From Stenopsyche tienmushanensis (Eukaryota > Arthropoda > Insecta > Trichoptera > Stenopsychidae): 64,000 bases of DNA. The stretch covers positions 1,488,001 to 1,552,000 of the forward strand of contig WACJ01000126.1 of NCBI GenBank assembly GCA_008973525.1. Reading direction: 5' to 3'. Below, piece by piece: positions 61,061 to 64,000 of the stretch (the stretch's first letter is position 1; each line of letters begins with the position of its first letter). Made by a program: the position numbers and the translations under genes. The notes beneath the pieces are model-generated. The model was not told the origin of the DNA. It ran no database searches and was given only the letters and a program-made list of their open reading frames with translations.

Positions 61061-61429
61061 CTCATTTTCGTCCAAACGAAAAATACACGAGAAACACTAA
61101 TAAGTAAGTAAATGTAAATTATGTCAATATTAGATGTTCTTACAATTTATTGCGGTTTTTTTCTCAATGCAATTTTTTTCAATTTCGATAACAGAGGTCG
61201 CGCGTTATCGTGCTGGAAAATAATGGTGCATCTATTCACCAAAGTTGGCTTCTCTTGATGTAAAGCGTCGGAGCGGGGGCGCTCTCGGGGCAGAGCCCCC
61301 GGGCGGCGCCCCGCTCCCACGCGCTCGTCGTGATGGTTGCACTAGCGCGCGAGTATTCTGTTTGAATTGCCTTTATATGACTCAAGATATAGGTGCATTA
61401 AAACATAATACATACGTCCAAATTAATAA

Positions 61430-62110
61430 AAAAAAATCAATAAAAAAATGTTCAATTTCTTATGTCCAACATGCATAGCATCTGCTTGCTGTTGCTTAAT
61501 TATTTTTGCCTATTATTGTGTTGCGAAAATAAAAGGAATGAGTTGCTGTGCAAATCTGTCAGTTTACTTTTGAAGAAGTAGAAAGGGGGAATAAAAAAAT
61601 GGTCAGCGATAAGAATGGTGCTCGTTAATTATCAAAATAAATGCCTGACTTCTATGCTCCTTGTGAGCATCCTTCGTCCATTGCCGTTGCTTTGCGGTCT
61701 TTATTGGAGATTGTTTACACTTTCAGATCTTTTAGCTGGTCATTGGTGCTTTAATTTTCGGTAAAATTGGTAGCCAAAATCTAGGAATGCTAGTGCCGTC
61801 ATATCGTCTGTTGATTGCAGAGTTTCTTCGTTTTTTGATCTCTTGTAATTTTGATGCCGACGTTTTTGACTGTTGCTATAGTTTATGTGCCGCAAAATTG
61901 ATGTGATGATCGTTCTTCGTAACATATTCGGTTATTGCTGATTTGTAATCCAATTGCAAAACTGCTTTCTGATATCCTCTCACCCTGTGGGCGATCTATC
62001 TATTGGTTTGTTCAATGTACGACATGATGCAGGCTGCGCATTCGATCTCGTAAACCCCCTGATTTTCGTTTTTCACTTTTTTCTTTTTGTCGAATAGGAG
62101 GCTACCTATC
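61430..62110 (-). mobile_element. Penelope-like element fragment with GIY-YIG endonuclease
   Basis: The reverse strand reads GVYEIECAACIMSYIEQTNR then RVRGYQKAVLQLDYKSAITE and NDHHINF, which matches the GIY-YIG endonuclease domain of Penelope-like retroelements (GVYxIxC...YIGQT...SAxxEH...HxIxF). Here the Gly of YIGQT is replaced and stops follow. A matching downstream piece recurs at 21220-21500. Confidence 0.7.
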
Positions 62111-62159
62111 TTTTTTATCGTCCTAAAGATCGCGTTCATGTCGTGCTAATGAAGTGCTC

Positions 62160-62370
62160 TTGGATGCTTAAAAAAAATCCGTATGGTGCGTAGCGTCTGG
62201 TAATAAATGATTTGGGCGTGAGCAGCCCACATACAGCTGTCCATGTGAGAAGCATGCACGCATGCCCTGTGTTTCCCTGTACTCTGTTGATGCTCGCACC
62301 GGAAGCTGCACGCGCTTCAATACAAATAGCATATCAGTCGGAATAATTGGGACACATTTTCTTTCCATTT
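62160..62370 (-). mobile_element. Helitron-type PIF1 helicase C-terminal fragment
   Basis: The reverse strand encodes PTDMLFVLKRVQLPVRAS, then after a short lost stretch TQGMRACFSHGQLYVGCSRP, the last helicase motifs of Helitron replicases (FxRxQFPVRL...KAQGQT...FSHGQLYVAxSR). The KxQG motif is damaged. Only about 65 residues remain. Confidence 0.75.
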
Positions 62371-63852
62371 CAAACTGAAGCTTTGATGATATTATTCATC
62401 ATCTTTTTATCTAAAAGTCTGGTACTGTTGCTACAATTTTAATTTATTTCAATTTAGTTGCCAATTTTCAGTGTTAAAATACACAATTCAAATATAATTT
62501 TTAAATAGAACGATGCACTAACTAAATGTTGCTTTTATTTTTTGTTCATGTGTTTGGGTGTCATTTGATAAATGCCTTTTTATATAATTCAAATCAAAAA
62601 GTTACTTTTTGCATTTTGTCGCGCTGATACACGCACCATACATTGAAAACCTCTGTTTTGTTTAAATATATCTGTGCAGTAAGCTCTTTCGTAGGCACCA
62701 CTAAAATTTCGTTTCAATCTATTGGCTGGTTTAAGAATTATATCAATTTTACGAAAGAAGTAGAGTTTCATGAATTTCTTACGAAATCGCCCGGACTTTC
62801 AGCGAAGCTTAGCGCGAAACGCACGGACTGTAAAGTATTAATGTTTTGTAAATTTAATTCTTCGTTTTCGCCGATAGTCATTTCTTCCCAAATATATTTT
62901 TCCGACAATTTTAGACTTTTTTATGCGTATTAGCATAAAAAAGCTTTGTTCTTTATAGAAAAATGAGGGATAAGTTCCATTCTTTTTTAAAATGGCATAA
63001 TATCAAAATCGCATAAAAAAGATCCGCTTAAAAACAGACCAAAGTAAAATATATTGGAAGTAGAATGCGATAAAACTTTTACTACTTTAGTACTTGATGT
63101 TTATAATATGTATGTACTTCAAGTCGGTATATCGCAAAAATCCAATTATTTATCAAAATTAATTTATCTTATTTTGAGAAGTTTGAGAGTTTTTGAGCCA
63201 CCTAAGTTTGTTTTCATTTTGATGAGTTTCGTCGGTGTGAGATAAGATTTGAAGTGTCGGCGAAGACGGTATGCATGAACTTATTCTGGCGCAATAAGCA
63301 AGTATTATCTGCTAACACATGACGGTATTTGACGGTAACTGTGCATCGATGGGTTAAATGACATTTTCTCGAAACTGCATTTTCAAAAACGGCTGTTTTT
63401 GACTGACCCGGCTGAAGTTTTAGGTGGTTTCTCACTATAATATTGTAAAATTGTGGGTAAAATTTGTCAAGAATATATAAAAGTTTAATTAAAAAAAACT
63501 ACTTAGTTTTTAATTATATACTTTTATAGGTATATTCTGCTCCTGCACATAATAAAAATTAAAAAAAATTGTTTTCAGATCAATAGAAAAAATCCGACAA
63601 ATTCTTGATATCAATAAAAAAAAACAGTCTAATGAAGTATCTTATAACGACGCCATTTTGTTTATAACTAACATTAGCACTTTTTTTAATGTAGCAATGT
63701 TGTAATAAAATAATGTCAAAATATTAAACATTATTTTATCACCTTTAAAAAATGTATTGAAAATATCCGTCCGAAAATGTGGGGGGGGGGGGGGCGCAAT
63801 TTTGATTCTTGCCACGGGCGCATCATACCCTAGTTACGGCCCTGATAATAAA

Positions 63853-64000
63853 TACTTAATATTGCAATGCTTTGAAAGTTGCAATACTTCAATCAAGTTC
63901 CTGCATTTATGACTTTAGCCACGTCTATCGAAGTCCTAACCATCTTGTATCGAAAGTGGACGGTGTTTATTTAATAATAATCAACGTAAACTATTTGTAG
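63853..64000. other. Right flank of the window
   Basis: Short AT-rich flank after the hAT target duplication; nothing recognisable. Confidence 0.4.

Larger units (their letters stand above)
60506..63844. mobile_element. 3.3 kb hAT-type insertion with perfect 8-bp target duplication
   Basis: Left end CAGGGTCGTAACTAG; right end, inverted, CAGGGCCGTAACTAG; both inner flanks share GTGGCAAAG/AAG and GGGCGCAA blocks. ATAATAAA stands immediately outside each end (60498-60505, 63845-63852), the 8-base duplication typical of hAT elements. No hAT transposase is visible inside. The interior carries a 16-bp tandem repeat near 61010, a mariner scrap at about 61200, a Penelope-like fragment and a Helitron helicase fragment, plus a run of 14 G at 63781-63794. 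It is a non-autonomous composite. Confidence 0.88.

Noticed and set aside
60840..61110. Proline/alanine-rich ORFs over the 16-mer array
   Set aside because: Three overlapping frames are open only because of the tandem repeat inside a transposon; no sign of a gene.

Overview
This is a nuclear window from an animal, most probably an insect. Every recognisable gene is a conserved metazoan gene split by introns with GT-AG ends, many of them only about 55-90 bases long. RAB40 is closest, from memory, to the Drosophila protein, including the junction between its first two GTPase exons. The background is AT-rich and loaded with decayed mariner, Tc1, piggyBac, hAT, Harbinger, Jockey, Penelope and Helitron remnants. 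I cannot name the order. There is no rRNA, tRNA or CRISPR array that I can see.

Layout: (1) 574-5903 (+), C-terminal 785 residues of DNA topoisomerase 3-alpha, whose 5' part lies left of the window. (2) 6474-7114 (-), Chibby. (3) 7752-11831 (+), a quinone oxidoreductase-like MDR enzyme with a mariner in a 2.3 kb intron. (4) 13813-16797 (-), protein kinase N, in only two coding exons inside a sharp GC-rich island. (5) 17254-18073 (+), GID4, in the same island. (6) 18.1-22.8 kb, gene-poor, with a mariner that keeps both ends. (7) 22831-28105 (-), RAB40, with transposon-filled introns. (8) 28634-30561 (+), DRG2. (9) 31312-32536 (-), EMC3. (10) 33.1-39.3 kb, a transposon field (Harbinger, Jockey, hAT-like, then a nearly intact piggyBac). 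(11) 40078-44193 (+), a WD-repeat dynein-2 intermediate chain (DYNC2I2/WDR34-like), rebuilt here as 14 exons. (12) 44.2-50.5 kb, gene-poor, with two weak small ORFs and a Tc1 remnant. (13) 50512-51339 (-), last four exons of an SLC17-family transporter. (14) 51.4-64 kb, nested transposons, ending with a 3.3 kb hAT-type insertion that has a perfect 8-base target duplication.

Three gene pairs stand head to head over short shared upstream regions (Chibby/QOR-like, PKN/GID4, RAB40/DRG2). The genes serve separate basic processes: decatenation, ciliary function (Chibby, dynein-2), Rho-linked kinase signalling, two ubiquitin-ligase substrate receptors (GID4 for CTLH, RAB40 for cullin-5), translation-linked GTPase activity and membrane-protein insertion. 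They are not an operon.

I found no convincing new enzymatic system. The strongest unusual structures are a duplicated fragment of a DYNC2I2 exon plus intron next to a hAT end, a 22-base inverted repeat carrying an out-of-frame ATG at both the PKN and GID4 start codons, the two-exon GC-rich PKN gene, a piggyBac with one visible frameshift, a composite hAT insertion, and recurring short palindromes and TA-flanked miniature elements. Exon limits were set by hand from splice signals, reading phase and remembered family sequences; no alignment was run.
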